DNA of 64,000 nt. Origin: Flavobacterium sp. KACC 22763. Its GTDB lineage: Bacteria; Bacteroidota; Bacteroidia; Flavobacteriales; Flavobacteriaceae. The notes beneath the pieces are model-generated. The model worked only from the letters and a program-made list of their open reading frames with translations. It had not been told where the DNA came from and ran no database searches. The stretch covers positions 3,100,001-3,164,000 of the forward strand of contig NZ_CP117879.1 in assembly GCF_028736155.1 (NCBI RefSeq). Reading direction: 5' to 3'. Within the stretch, counting starts at the first letter, position 1, and each line of letters starts with the position of its first letter. Of the stretch, positions 44,323 through 53,070 are shown piece after piece. The position numbers and the translations under genes are program-made.

Positions 44323-44577
44323 TTATTGTTTAAAGGTTAGTATCCATTGCAAAACATCTTCCATTATGGTGGTATTTATGGAATAAATGATGAATTGCCC
44401 GTTTTTTTCAGACGTTATTAAATCGGCTCGTTTCAGAATATCTAAATGATGCGAGATGCTTGGCTTGGAAATATTAAAAGCATCTGCAATCTCTCCAGCC
44501 GACATATCTTTTTGCTTCAGAAGATCCAGAATCTCTCTTCTAGTCGCATCATTTAATGCTTTAAAAATATCATTCAT
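44323..44577 (-). CDS. ArsR-family repressor (SdpR-like)
   Basis: A small winged-helix regulator of 84 residues from ATG 44577. A TTG seven codons upstream is possible but less likely. The helix-turn-helix is MSAGEIADAFNISKPSISHHLDILKRADLI, here read across about residues 30-57, after ALNDATRREILDLLKQKD. No metal-binding Cys pair (CxC) is present, so it is not a metal sensor; this agrees with SdpR-type autorepressors. It is cotranscribed with the SdpI-like gene. Confidence 0.88.
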   Translation of the reverse strand: MNDIFKALNDATRREILDLLKQKDMSAGEIADAFNISKPSISHHLDILKRADLITSEKNGQFIIYSINTTIMEDVLQWILTFKQ

Positions 44578-44621
44578 TACATTTATATATTTAGACAAAT
44601 ATCTAAATACTTTTTAAACAA

Positions 44622-44659
44622 ACAAAAAAAAAGCAGTAATTTTTTACATTACTGCTTTC
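44622..44659 (-). terminator. Terminator after the MFS gene
   Basis: AAAGCAGTAA / TTACTGCTTT form a 10-base stem; on the minus strand a run of T follows. It lies between the MFS stop (44682) and the ArsR start. Confidence 0.85.
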
Positions 44660-44681
44660 AAATATTTCAAAAGGAACTTGT

Positions 44682-45959
44682 TTAAAACTTATGTTCGTCT
44701 TTGCTAATTACCAAAAATGAAACTAAAGATATAAGTGCAGCAGTAACTAAATAAAAGCCTACATAACTCACATCATAAGTCTTAGCTAGCCAAATCGCAA
44801 TCATTGGCGCAAATGCAGCTCCAAGGATTCCTGCCATATTGAACGTTAATGATGCTCCCGAATAACGAACATTGGTTGGAAATAATTCAGACAAGAAAGT
44901 TCCTAAAGGACCATACGTAAATCCCATTAAAGACATTCCGATACAGGCAAAAATGGTCACTAACATAATATTTCCTGAGCTTAAAAAGTAAGAAAAGAAA
45001 AATCCGAACACAGCAATCGCCGCTGTAGCCGCGATAAGCATTTTTCGGCGTCCAATTTTATCTGCAACTACAGCCGAAACTGGAATAAAAAGCGCGAAAA
45101 ATAATACTGAGAATAATTGTATCAGCAACCCGTCTCTTTTTACAATTCCTAAATCTGAAGTTGCCCAGCTTAGAGTAAAAACTGTCATTAAATAGAAAAC
45201 CAAAAATGTTGTAATCGCGGCAAAAGTTCCGAAGATCAATTGATTTTTATAAGATTTCACCAATTCTAAAAATGGCACTTTTACTTCTTCTTCATGCTTT
45301 TTAGCTTCTTCAAATGAAGGTGTTTCAGTAATTTTTGTTCGAATATAAAAACCAACAATTACCAAAAGTGCGCTGGCAATGAAAGGAATTCTCCATCCAT
45401 AACTCATAAAATCTTCATTACTCATCGAATCAGTAAGCAATAGAAAAGTCCCACCTGAAAGTAACAATCCGATTGGCGCGCCTAATTGCGGAAACATTCC
45501 GTACCAAGCGCGTTTATTTGGTGGCGCATTCTCAATGGCAAGCAAAACTGCTCCTCCCCATTCTCCTCCTAAACCAACACCTTGTCCGAATCGGCAAAGC
45601 ATCAATAATAATGGAGCGGCAACACCAATACTTTCATAACTTGGCAGAAAACCAATTGTAACAGTAGAAATTCCCATGGTCAACAAAGCAGCAACAAGAG
45701 TAAATTTACGTCCGATTTTATCTCCGTAATGTCCAAAAAAGGCAGAACCTAACGGACGAGATAAAAAAGCGATAGAAAAAGTGGCTAAAGATTCTAGAGT
45801 CGCCATCGTCGAATCTGAACTTGGAAAAAATAATTGTGGAAAAACCAATACGGCAGCATTGGCATAAATATAAAAATCAAAAAATTCGATTGTAGTGCCA
45901 ATAAGGCTTCCAAAAAGAACATGTTTTAAAGAGTTCTTTTTATTCGGGTTATTTTTCAT
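44682..45959 (-). CDS. MFS transporter, metabolite:H+ symporter (MHS) family
   Basis: A 12-helix inner-membrane symporter of 425 residues. The MHS signature is SLIGTTIEFFDFYIYANAAV, followed by RPLGSAFFGHYGDKIGRKFT, CRFGQGVGLGGEWGGAVLLA and PPNKRAWYGMFPQLGAPIG. MHS members carry organic acids, betaine, proline or shikimate with protons; the substrate is not evident. ATG at 45959 is chosen over the in-frame TTG at 45986, because that TTG overlaps a TATTTTTG promoter box. It is monocistronic. Confidence 0.92.
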   Translation of the reverse strand: MKNNPNKKNSLKHVLFGSLIGTTIEFFDFYIYANAAVLVFPQLFFPSSDSTMATLESLATFSIAFLSRPLGSAFFGHYGDKIGRKFTLVAALLTMGISTVTIGFLPSYESIGVAAPLLLMLCRFGQGVGLGGEWGGAVLLAIENAPPNKRAWYGMFPQLGAPIGLLLSGGTFLLLTDSMSNEDFMSYGWRIPFIASALLVIVGFYIRTKITETPSFEEAKKHEEEVKVPFLELVKSYKNQLIFGTFAAITTFLVFYLMTVFTLSWATSDLGIVKRDGLLIQLFSVLFFALFIPVSAVVADKIGRRKMLIAATAAIAVFGFFFSYFLSSGNIMLVTIFACIGMSLMGFTYGPLGTFLSELFPTNVRYSGASLTFNMAGILGAAFAPMIAIWLAKTYDVSYVGFYLVTAALISLVSFLVISKDEHKF

Positions 45960-45983
45960 GAAAAATGATATCTTTTTTATTTG

Positions 45984-45991
45984 CAAAAATA
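45984..45991 (-). promoter_or_regulatory. Candidate -7 box (TATTTTTG) for the MFS gene
   Basis: On the minus strand TATTTTTG fits TANNTTTG, 24 bases before the ATG at 45959. It decides the start because the upstream TTG overlaps it. Confidence 0.55.
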
Positions 45992-46226
45992 GAGTTTCAT
46001 TATTAAAAATTGATACTTACATCAATTACTTTTGCAACTACTTTACATTTTTAACAAATTATCTAAATTTTTAATTTTCAGCAACCTTACAAAATCAAAA
46101 TTTAAAACCCTGATTACAACGCTTTTAAAAACATCAGAAAAAAATCAAATCTTAAGCAATTGTTAATAGCGTTTTTAACTGTATATTTTCATTAAATTTA
46201 CAGCTGTCAAAAATAAATTATAAATT

Positions 46227-47816
46227 ATGCCTACCGACTGTATCAGCTTTCAATCTTCTGGATATTTCTCTAAACTAATGCAGGATTATTTAGATCAAAA
46301 GCCAGAATTAAAACCGCTGTACAATAATTTTCCAGTCTTAGAAAATTTCGAAAAACAAATTGCCGAAAAATCAGCCAATTTTGACCACAGCAACCGAACA
46401 GTGTTGGTTGACACTTTGCATAAGCAATATCAAAACATTGAAATTTCTGATTTAACGAGACAGAATATTTCGCTTTTATCTCTCGAAAACACTTTTACAA
46501 TTACAACTGGTCACCAACTGAATTTATTCAGCGGACCATTATATTTTTTATATAAAATTATTTCAACAATTAATTTAACTAAAGAATTAAAATCGAAATA
46601 CCCTTCGTACAATTTTGTTCCAGTTTACTGGATGGCGACAGAAGATCACGATTTTGAAGAAATTAATTATTTTAATTTTAAAGGAAAAAAAATCCGTTGG
46701 AATGCTGAAAGCACTGGTCCAGTCGGAAGACTTGCAACTGATGGTTTAGAAGATTTATTTGAAATTTACTCTCAGGAATTAGGTTCAAGCACAAATGCAA
46801 ATGCACTGAAAAAGCTTTTTGAAGATGCTTATCTAAAACATTCAAATCTAGCAGATGCAACCCGTTATTTAGCAAATACACTTTTCGCTAGCCATGGCTT
46901 AGTAATTATAGATGCAGATGATGCCGATTTGAAACGTGCTTTTATTCCGTATGCAAAAGAAGAATTAGAAAATCAGACTTCGTTTAAAGAAGTTCAAAAA
47001 TCAATTGAAGAGCTTGCCGCATATACCGTTCAGGTAAATCCACGCGAAATCAATTTATTTTATATTGAAGATAAACTGCGCGAAAGAATCATTTTTGAAA
47101 ATGGCAAATATTGGGTTAACAATACCAAAATTTCATTTTCTAAAGAAGAAATTCTAAAATTACTGGAAAGCAATCCAGAAAAATTCAGTCCAAACGTAAT
47201 TATGCGTCCATTATATCAAGAAATTATTCTACCTAATCTTTGCTACATTGGCGGAGGCGGAGAAATCGCTTATTGGTTAGAATTAAAAGCCTTTTTTGAT
47301 GCCGTAAATATTACTTTTCCGATATTATTAGTCCGAAATTCAGTTCTTCTAGCAACCGAAAAGCAATCTAAAAAAGCTGATAATTTAAATTTAACTTGGA
47401 AAGATTTATTCAGCAAATCCGAGAATTTAATCAATGAGATTACTCATAAACTTTCTCCATTTCCTATAGATTTAACTCCTCAAAAGGAAGCGCTTGAAAA
47501 ACAGTTCGCCTATCTTTTTGAATTGGCTGAAAAAACAGACAAATCTTTCACAGGAGCTGTAAAAGCACAAGAAGTAAAACAAAAGAAAGGTTTAGAAAAT
47601 CTAGAAAAGCGTTTATTAAAAGCGCAAAAAAGAAAACTGGCTGATCAATTGGAACGTGTTACCGATTTGCAATGTGAATTATTTCCAAACAATAGCCTTC
47701 AAGAACGCCAAGCTAATTTCTCTGAATTTTATTTAGAAAAAGGAGAACAATTGATTCCACTTTTAATTCAGAAATTAAAGCCTTTAGAACATAATTTTGA
47801 CATCATAATAATCTAA
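46227..47816 (+). CDS. bshC: Bacillithiol biosynthesis cysteine-adding enzyme BshC
   Basis: BshC adds cysteine to glucosaminyl-malate, the last step of bacillithiol synthesis in the cytosol. The family start DCISFQSSGYFSKLMQDYLD, the nucleotide-binding-like block TITTGHQLNLFSGPLYFLYK, VPVYWMATEDHDFEEINYFN and RPLYQEIILPNLCYIGGGGE are all characteristic. A C-terminal coiled coil (about 440-500) follows. The length of 529 is as expected. bshA and bshB are not in the window. Monocistronic, divergent from the MFS gene with a 267-base AT-rich gap that shows no other feature. Confidence 0.96.
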   Translation: MPTDCISFQSSGYFSKLMQDYLDQKPELKPLYNNFPVLENFEKQIAEKSANFDHSNRTVLVDTLHKQYQNIEISDLTRQNISLLSLENTFTITTGHQLNLFSGPLYFLYKIISTINLTKELKSKYPSYNFVPVYWMATEDHDFEEINYFNFKGKKIRWNAESTGPVGRLATDGLEDLFEIYSQELGSSTNANALKKLFEDAYLKHSNLADATRYLANTLFASHGLVIIDADDADLKRAFIPYAKEELENQTSFKEVQKSIEELAAYTVQVNPREINLFYIEDKLRERIIFENGKYWVNNTKISFSKEEILKLLESNPEKFSPNVIMRPLYQEIILPNLCYIGGGGEIAYWLELKAFFDAVNITFPILLVRNSVLLATEKQSKKADNLNLTWKDLFSKSENLINEITHKLSPFPIDLTPQKEALEKQFAYLFELAEKTDKSFTGAVKAQEVKQKKGLENLEKRLLKAQKRKLADQLERVTDLQCELFPNNSLQERQANFSEFYLEKGEQLIPLLIQKLKPLEHNFDIIII

Positions 47817-47940
47817 AATAATTATCTTTAGAAATTCAAAAGCGATAATTTAGGAACAAATAACCAGCTCATTTCCGATATTATTGCTGTCTCAAACCAA
47901 ATAGAATTATATTTTATAACCTATTTAACGAACTAACCTA

Positions 47941-49212
47941 ATGGTAAGAGAACGCCTAATTTCGCTTGATGTCTTTCGCGGACTGACTATTCTATTGATG
48001 ACAATTGTAAACAATCCCGGTGACTGGGGCAATGTTTATCCGCCACTTTTGCACGCACAATGGAACGGCTGTACACCAACAGATCTTGTATTTCCGTTTT
48101 TCATCTTTATAATGGGAGTTGCTATACCACTTGCAATGCCCGACAAAAAATACGACGAAACAACGTTCAATAAAATCTTGATTCGTTCTTTAAGAATGTT
48201 CTGTCTGGGGATTTTCTTTAATTTCTTTGGAAAAATTCAGCTTTTTGGTTTAGATGGGATTCCACTTCTTATTGGCAGATTGATTATTACTTTTGCCGTT
48301 GGTTATGCTCTGATGGGGAATTTCAGTAATAGACTAAAAAACATTTTTGCTTTTAGCATTTTAGCAATATATCTTATTTTAGCTTACGGAGGTTTTGAAA
48401 ATTATGCAGACGTGAGACTTCCTGGAGTACTACAACGTATTGCAGTTGTCTATTTTGTAGTTTCGCTTTTATACTTAAAAACATCACGAAAAACACAGTT
48501 TATTACAGGAATCGTTTTGCTTTTTGGCTATTGGGCTGTTATGACTTTAATTCCTGTTCCGGGATTTGGAGAAGCTAGTTTAGAAAAAGGAACCAATTTA
48601 GCTGCTTGGGTTGACAGCGTGTTTTTAAAAGGACATATGTATCATGAAACCAACACTTGGGATCCTGAAGGAATCTTGAGCACACTTCCGTCAATTGTAA
48701 ACGGAATTATTGGTTTATTTATCGGGCAAATTCTACTTCTTGGTGTAACTAAAATCCAAAAAGTCCAAAGAATGGGAATGATTGGTACATCGTTAATCTT
48801 TTTCGGATTAATCTGGGATTTAGTTTTTCCAATAAATAAATCCATCTGGACAAGCAGTTATGTTTTATATACAACAGGATTAGCAACAGTTTGCCTTACG
48901 GTATTATATTATATAATTGATATAAAAGAATTCAAAAAAGGCTTTAAACTATTTGTTATTTGGGGAGTCAACCCAATGATTGTATTCTTCGCTTCGCAAA
49001 TTATACCGCAAGCCTTGGTAATGATTCGTTTTCAAAATCCGTCACTTCCAAGCGAACAAATCAATCTATTAGATTATTTGTACAGATTTGGCATTGCACC
49101 ATTTTTTAGCAATCCAATGACAGCATCATTGGCAGGCGCATTAACCTATGTAGCAATCTGGACATTTATTTTATGGATTTTTTATAGAAACAAGTTGATT
49201 TTTAAAGTTTAA
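47941..49212 (+). CDS. HGSNAT/NagX-like transmembrane acyltransferase (DUF5009)
   Basis: A polytopic protein with about 11 membrane helices and 423 residues. The conserved start is RERLISLDVFRGLTILLMTI, then LLHAQWNGCTPTDLVFPFFI, where the His aligns with the active-site His of human heparan-alpha-glucosaminide N-acetyltransferase (KHASWNG). Bacterial members (NagX) are thought to transacetylate amino sugars in the periplasm using cytosolic acetyl-CoA. A second family member lies at 61244-62434, more divergent. The gene is monocistronic and closed by a strong terminator. The substrate is unknown here. Confidence 0.87.
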   Translation: MVRERLISLDVFRGLTILLMTIVNNPGDWGNVYPPLLHAQWNGCTPTDLVFPFFIFIMGVAIPLAMPDKKYDETTFNKILIRSLRMFCLGIFFNFFGKIQLFGLDGIPLLIGRLIITFAVGYALMGNFSNRLKNIFAFSILAIYLILAYGGFENYADVRLPGVLQRIAVVYFVVSLLYLKTSRKTQFITGIVLLFGYWAVMTLIPVPGFGEASLEKGTNLAAWVDSVFLKGHMYHETNTWDPEGILSTLPSIVNGIIGLFIGQILLLGVTKIQKVQRMGMIGTSLIFFGLIWDLVFPINKSIWTSSYVLYTTGLATVCLTVLYYIIDIKEFKKGFKLFVIWGVNPMIVFFASQIIPQALVMIRFQNPSLPSEQINLLDYLYRFGIAPFFSNPMTASLAGALTYVAIWTFILWIFYRNKLIFKV

Positions 49213-49231
49213 AAACAATAAAAATATTTTT

Positions 49232-49260
49232 AAAGACGCGCAATTGTGCGTCTTTTTTTT
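49232..49260 (+). terminator. Terminator after the HGSNAT-like gene
   Basis: AAGACGC / GCGTCTT with the inner CAATTG gives a nearly complete hairpin, followed by eight T. Confidence 0.88.
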
Positions 49261-49354
49261 GACTATGATTCACAATTTCTTCCATTCTTAATCAAAACAT
49301 CATTCCAGCATGTTTAAATTATGAATTTATTAAAATCAATTCACAAAAAAAGTA

Positions 49355-49362
49355 TACTTTTG
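49355..49362 (+). promoter_or_regulatory. Candidate -7 box (TACTTTTG) for ndk
   Basis: TACTTTTG followed by CAC matches TANNTTTG and lies 24 bases before the ndk ATG. Confidence 0.6.
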
Positions 49363-49385
49363 CACAAAATTTAATAAAATACAAA

Positions 49386-49805
49386 ATGGCAACAAATAGA
49401 ACTTTTACAATGATTAAACCAGATGCTGTTGCAAACGGACACATCGGGAATATCTTAGCAATGATTACTAATGGTGGTTTCAAAATCGTTTCATTAAAAT
49501 TAACTCAATTAACTGTAGCTGATGCGAAAGCATTTTACGCAGTACACGCAGAAAGACCTTTCTACGGAGAATTAGTTGAATTCATGTCTCGCGGACCAAT
49601 TGTTGCTGCTATTTTAGAAAAAGACAACGCAGTAGAAGATTTCAGAACTTTAATCGGTGCTACAAACCCAGCAGAAGCTGCTGAAGGAACTATTCGTAAA
49701 GCATACGCTACTTCAATCGGAGAAAATGCAGTTCACGGATCTGACAGCGACGAAAACGCTGCTATCGAAAGTGCATTCCACTTTGCAGGAAGAGAGCAAT
49801 TCTAA
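49386..49805 (+). CDS. ndk: Nucleoside diphosphate kinase
   Basis: Ndk transfers the gamma-phosphate between nucleoside triphosphates and diphosphates through a phosphohistidine. The product is 139 residues, the family's usual length. It starts [20 protein letters not shown], and the active-site His is about residue 117 in [13 protein letters not shown]. '[20 protein letters not shown]' is the nucleotide-binding segment. Its codons are more optimised than those of neighbours, as for a highly expressed gene. Monocistronic between its own promoter box and terminator. Confidence 0.98.
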   Translation: MATNRTFTMIKPDAVANGHIGNILAMITNGGFKIVSLKLTQLTVADAKAFYAVHAERPFYGELVEFMSRGPIVAAILEKDNAVEDFRTLIGATNPAEAAEGTIRKAYATSIGENAVHGSDSDENAAIESAFHFAGREQF

Positions 49806-49821
49806 GACTTCTTAAATCATA

Positions 49822-49854
49822 AAAAAACCGCTTCATAACTGAAGCGGTTTTTTT
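49822..49854. terminator. Bidirectional terminator after ndk
   Basis: ACCGCTTCA / TGAAGCGGT with a TAAC loop, A's before and seven T after. It separates ndk from the convergent secreted-protein gene. Confidence 0.9.
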
Positions 49855-49871
49855 ATTTACTTATAATAATA

Positions 49872-50591
49872 TTAAAGACTTTCAGAAGTCTTCTTTACCA
49901 TTTTCTCAACTCTTCCATCCAAATCTTTTAAAAGTTCGTCTAATGCGCTTTCGCACATTGGCAATACTTTATCAAAAGATAAAACAGGAATTCCTCCTAC
50001 TATTGTTCCCGTTTTCTTTGAATTTGCTCCTTCATTAAAAGCAAAAACTTTTTTTCCATTTTTATCATACAAAGCAATTCTTGCATAAGCTCTCATTTTA
50101 ACAGTACCAGTTCCGCCAACTGCAAACCCTTTTACCACAGCAAAGTGAATCTCTGTAAACAAGACACCATCTGCATTATCTTTAAACATAGTAGCTGTCG
50201 CCACCTCATTTGCTGAACCGTTTGTTCCCTCATAGATATATTTATATCCAGGGTAATTGATAATATATTTTCCTTTTTCTCCCTCTCTATCAAAATGAGG
50301 AATATAGTCAATATACTCTTGTTTTTGAGTTACATCTGTTTCAGGAAGTAAATCGAATGGAAACTTTTTAGAATAATCATTAAAAAAAGCATTGTGATAC
50401 TTTTCTAAAATTGGTTGTAAGTTAAAATTTGGATTGTTTCCTAAATCTGTTACTGCAGCAACAGCACTTAAACCAAGCTCAGAAAGATCAATTGTTTTGT
50501 CAGTGTAAAAAGCAACAACAGCAACTTTTTTCTTTTGTGAATAACCAGTTAACGTACATAATACGGTTAAAATTAGTAAAATTTTTTTCAT
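49872..50591 (-). CDS. Secreted protein of unknown function
   Basis: The 239-residue product has a signal peptide (MKKILLILTVLCTLTGYSQ) and then KKKVAVVAFYTDKTIDLSEL, a strand-rich start. The middle has a Tyr-rich segment GKYIINYPGYKYIYEGTNG, and the end is a likely helix (ALDELLKDLDGRVEKMVKKT). I do not recognise the family; the 'VAVVAFYTDK' start and the 'ADGVLFTEIHFAVV' strand recall CsgG/ABC-type periplasmic lipoproteins of the curli kind, but without a lipobox. Monocistronic, bounded by terminators on both sides. Confidence 0.75.
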   Translation of the reverse strand: MKKILLILTVLCTLTGYSQKKKVAVVAFYTDKTIDLSELGLSAVAAVTDLGNNPNFNLQPILEKYHNAFFNDYSKKFPFDLLPETDVTQKQEYIDYIPHFDREGEKGKYIINYPGYKYIYEGTNGSANEVATATMFKDNADGVLFTEIHFAVVKGFAVGGTGTVKMRAYARIALYDKNGKKVFAFNEGANSKKTGTIVGGIPVLSFDKVLPMCESALDELLKDLDGRVEKMVKKTSESL

Positions 50592-50659
50592 TGATTTTTT
50601 ATTGTTTTGGGTTTATAAAAAAGACGCTATTTTGAAGAAATAACTGCCCAAATGTATCG

Positions 50660-50692
50660 TAAAAAAAAACACTTCACAATAGAAGTGTTAAT
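50660..50692 (-). terminator. Terminator after the DUF721 gene
   Basis: AACACTTC / GAAGTGTT with a 6-base loop; on the minus strand nine T follow. It closes the lipoprotein-DUF721 operon. Confidence 0.85.
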
Positions 50693-50722
50693 TAATTTTA
50701 AAATTTATCTTACTAAAAAAAA

Positions 50723-51019
50723 CTACCGCAAAATCACGTCTTTCACCACTTCACGGCCCAATTCTTCATTGATCATTTTTACGATTTTATACTTTCCGTG
50801 AGTCAACTCTTCACGTAAAACAGAAGACCCCAATTCTACATAAAGCGTGCTTCCTTTCAGAACAATATTACGAGTATATGTATTTACACCATTTCCCATA
50901 AGCTGTCTCCAAGCCTCCCGAACATCAATATCATCCATTCCAGACTGCAATTTGTTCACCTGAATAATTTGCTGTAAAACAGCACCGATTGTAGTTTCGT
51001 TATTTAGTCTTTTCGCCAT
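50723..51019 (-). CDS. DUF721 (DciA-like) protein
   Basis: A 98-residue cytosolic protein with one DUF721 domain: LNNETTIGAVLQQIIQVNKL, AWRQLMGNGVNTYT and LYVELGSSVLREELTHGKYK. DUF721 proteins include DciA, which loads the replicative helicase in bacteria without DnaC; short forms like this are usual in Bacteroidota. Its first 20 bases overlap the end of the upstream lipoprotein gene, so the two are translationally coupled. Function in replication is inferred from the family. Confidence 0.85.
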   Translation of the reverse strand: MAKRLNNETTIGAVLQQIIQVNKLQSGMDDIDVREAWRQLMGNGVNTYTRNIVLKGSTLYVELGSSVLREELTHGKYKIVKMINEELGREVVKDVILR

Positions 51020-51440
51020 CGTTCAGAAGATTTACGGGTCCTGCTTTTTTATAATGATATTCTATTTTTTGCGGGTTCTTAACCACTAATTTGTCAGCTG
51101 AAAGCGAAATAATTTTTTCACTCCATTTTGCATACTTTGTTTTATAATCCAAGAAAACCTGCTCTCCAGCAAAACGAACCGAAACATTTTCAAAAGTATC
51201 TGTAGTCAAAAATGTTCCGTCAAACTGTGGCATAACTTTCGTTCGGACACCTTTATTATTTTTAATTTGAAAAAAATCAAAAGTCTCGTTCATTTTATAC
51301 TCCTTCTCTTCTCCTTTCTCAAAAACCACTTTTTCAATTTCCCAATAACCGTTCAATTTAGCAATATCTGCTGGTTTTATTTCTTGTTTACAGCCCACAA
51401 ACAAAAGCGAACAAAACAAAACTATGAAAGCATTTTTCAT
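51000..51440 (-). CDS. Lipocalin-like lipoprotein
   Basis: A 146-residue lipoprotein: MKNAFIVLFCSLLFVGCKQE has a clear lipobox. The mature part starts LNGYWEIEKVVFEKGEEKEY and runs as beta strands (FDFFQIKNNKGVRTKV, VSVRFAGEQVFLDYK), as in the small lipocalin-like lipoproteins of Bacteroidota. The ligand is unknown. It forms an operon with the DUF721 gene through a 20-base overlap. Confidence 0.8.
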   Translation of the reverse strand: MKNAFIVLFCSLLFVGCKQEIKPADIAKLNGYWEIEKVVFEKGEEKEYKMNETFDFFQIKNNKGVRTKVMPQFDGTFLTTDTFENVSVRFAGEQVFLDYKTKYAKWSEKIISLSADKLVVKNPQKIEYHYKKAGPVNLLNDGEKTK

Positions 51441-51493
51441 AAATAAAAATATTAAAATTTACTCTTTTTTCTTTAAAATGAAGTCGAAGATTT

Positions 51494-51576
51494 AGGAGCT
51501 GATTCCTGCTGTCCGCTATATCTTTTGTGCCGAACCCCGGCACAAAAGGATGCCGCTCCCATCAGGGCTAGGGCTC
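51494..51576. repeat. Dispersed ~85-base intergenic element (copy 2, reverse orientation)
   Basis: Read in reverse, this copy has the same features as the element at 20608-20692: GCCCTAGCCCTGATGGGAGC, a central hairpin with CTTTTGTGCCG / CGGCACAAAAG, and an end with GGAATCAGCTCCT. The hairpin arms of the two copies differ (GTGCTG/CAGCAC versus GTGCCG/CGGCAC) but stay paired. Confidence 0.8.
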
Positions 51577-51684
51577 CCGTTTTCAAAAGAAATTTTATCG
51601 AACAACAAAGATAATCTTATAATCATCAAAAGAAATAAAAAATCGAAAAACACATGAACTATTTTTAAAAGCAATTGTTCCCTA

Positions 51685-51736
51685 ATAAAAAAGCCTTTAA
51701 ATAGAAAAACCTAAACGATATTTCTATTTAAAGACT
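51685..51736 (-). terminator. Terminator after the small membrane protein gene
   Basis: CTTTAAATAGAAA / TTTCTATTTAAAG is a perfect 13-base stem with a 13-base loop; the minus strand continues GGCTTTTTTATT. It lies 24 bases after the small ORF's stop codon and supports that ORF being a real transcript end. Confidence 0.82.
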
Positions 51737-51756
51737 CAATACTTTTTAAGCAATCT

Positions 51757-51924
51757 TTATTTTTGGTTGGTTTTTATTTTCTTAAGAACTCCTAAAAAGA
51801 ACAAAACAATTCCCAAAACCAGCAAAATATAATATACTGAAAGATTTTTATCCTTTAAAACATTTGCTAGAACAAAAGATATTACACTAGCAAAATAGAA
51901 CGTTAAAGCTGATATATTTTTCAT
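51757..51924 (-). CDS. Small two-helix membrane protein (55 aa) next to ftsY
   Basis: A short gene read from ATG 51924 to TAA 51757. The product begins MKNISALTFYFASVISFVLA, continues NVLKDKNLSVYYILLVLGIV and ends LFFLGVLKKIKTNQK. It has two hydrophobic helices (about 5-22 and 30-47) joined by a short charged turn, and a basic C-terminus, so both ends would be cytoplasmic. It starts 6 bases after the ftsY stop and is followed directly by a terminator, so it probably shares the ftsY transcript. No family is recognised. Confidence 0.72.
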   Translation of the reverse strand: MKNISALTFYFASVISFVLANVLKDKNLSVYYILLVLGIVLFFLGVLKKIKTNQK

Positions 51925-51930
51925 TATAAA

Positions 51931-52884
51931 TTATTTAAAGAAACTATCAACGAATTCATATTTATTAAAGACTTGCAAATCTTCAATTCCTTCGCCAACC
52001 CCAATATATTTAACCGGAATTTGAAATTGATCAGAAATACCAATTACAACTCCTCCTTTTGCAGTTCCGTCCAATTTAGTTACAGCCAAAGAAGTAACTT
52101 CTGTCGCTGCCGTAAATTGTTTTGCCTGTTCAAAAGCATTCTGTCCTGTTGAACCATCCAAAACCAAAAGTACATCGTGAGGTGCATCAGCCACAACTTT
52201 CTGCATTACACGCTTTACTTTTGTCAGCTCATTCATCAAGTTTACTTTGTTATGAAGACGCCCAGCAGTATCAATAATAACAACATCAGCATTTTGAGCC
52301 ACAGCCGATTGCAAAGTATCAAAAGCTACAGAAGCAGGATCGCTCCCCATTTGCTGTCTTACAATTGGCACGTTTACACGATCTGCCCAAACTTGCAATT
52401 GATCAATCGCAGCTGCACGAAAAGTATCTGCAGCTCCTAAAACCACATTATGACCCGCTTTTTTAAACTGATAAGCCAATTTACCAATCGTAGTAGTTTT
52501 TCCAACTCCATTCACTCCAACAACCATTAAAACGTAAGGTTTTTTATCTTTTGGAATTTCAAATTCAGTTGCTTCACCTGTATTCGTTTCAGACAGCAAA
52601 GCCCCAATTTCATCTCGCAGAATTTGATTTAATTCGTCTGTTCCTAGATATTTATCTTCAGCAACACGTTTTTCAATTCTTTCAATGATTTTTAATGTAG
52701 TATTTACTCCAACATCAGAACCTACAAGAACTTCTTCAAGATCATCTAAAACATCATCGTCAACTTTAGATTTTCCTGCAACGGCTTTGCTTAACTTTGA
52801 GAAAAAAGTAGTTTTTGTTTTTTCAAGACCTTTGTCTAAAGTTTCTTTTTTTTCGCTAGAGAATAATTTTTTAAAAAAACTCAT
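51931..52884 (-). CDS. ftsY: Signal recognition particle receptor FtsY
   Basis: FtsY is the GTPase that docks SRP-bound ribosomes at the inner membrane. The N domain is about 20-110, and the G domain has the P-loop GVNGVGKTTTIGKL (about residue 120), ADTFRAAAIDQLQVW, the G3 motif DTAGRLHNK and the G4 motif TKLDGTAKGGVV. The long acidic A domain of E. coli FtsY is missing, as usual in Bacteroidota (317 residues; it starts with FFKKLFSSEKKETLDKGLEK). It is part of the block rpmB-rpmG-DUF4295-ftsY, though a terminator separates it from DUF4295. Confidence 0.97.
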   Translation of the reverse strand: MSFFKKLFSSEKKETLDKGLEKTKTTFFSKLSKAVAGKSKVDDDVLDDLEEVLVGSDVGVNTTLKIIERIEKRVAEDKYLGTDELNQILRDEIGALLSETNTGEATEFEIPKDKKPYVLMVVGVNGVGKTTTIGKLAYQFKKAGHNVVLGAADTFRAAAIDQLQVWADRVNVPIVRQQMGSDPASVAFDTLQSAVAQNADVVIIDTAGRLHNKVNLMNELTKVKRVMQKVVADAPHDVLLVLDGSTGQNAFEQAKQFTAATEVTSLAVTKLDGTAKGGVVIGISDQFQIPVKYIGVGEGIEDLQVFNKYEFVDSFFK

Positions 52885-53020
52885 TTTTTGTAGTTTATTA
52901 GATTATTAGGTTTCTCGATTTCCTGACCAGAAACCCAAATCTTTAAAGAAAGTGCAATGGTTTCCTTAAAAAGAGCCAATTGTTACGATTCTTTAAATTT
53001 TTAGACAAATATAGGTAATA

Positions 53021-53051
53021 AAAAAGCTACTTCCGAATGAAAGTAGCTTTT
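53021..53051 (-). terminator. Terminator between DUF4295 and ftsY
   Basis: AAGCTACTT / AAGTAGCTT with an 8-base loop and a T-run on the minus strand. It ends the ribosomal protein operon before ftsY. Confidence 0.82.
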
Positions 53052-53070
53052 CTATATAATGTAAATGTAA

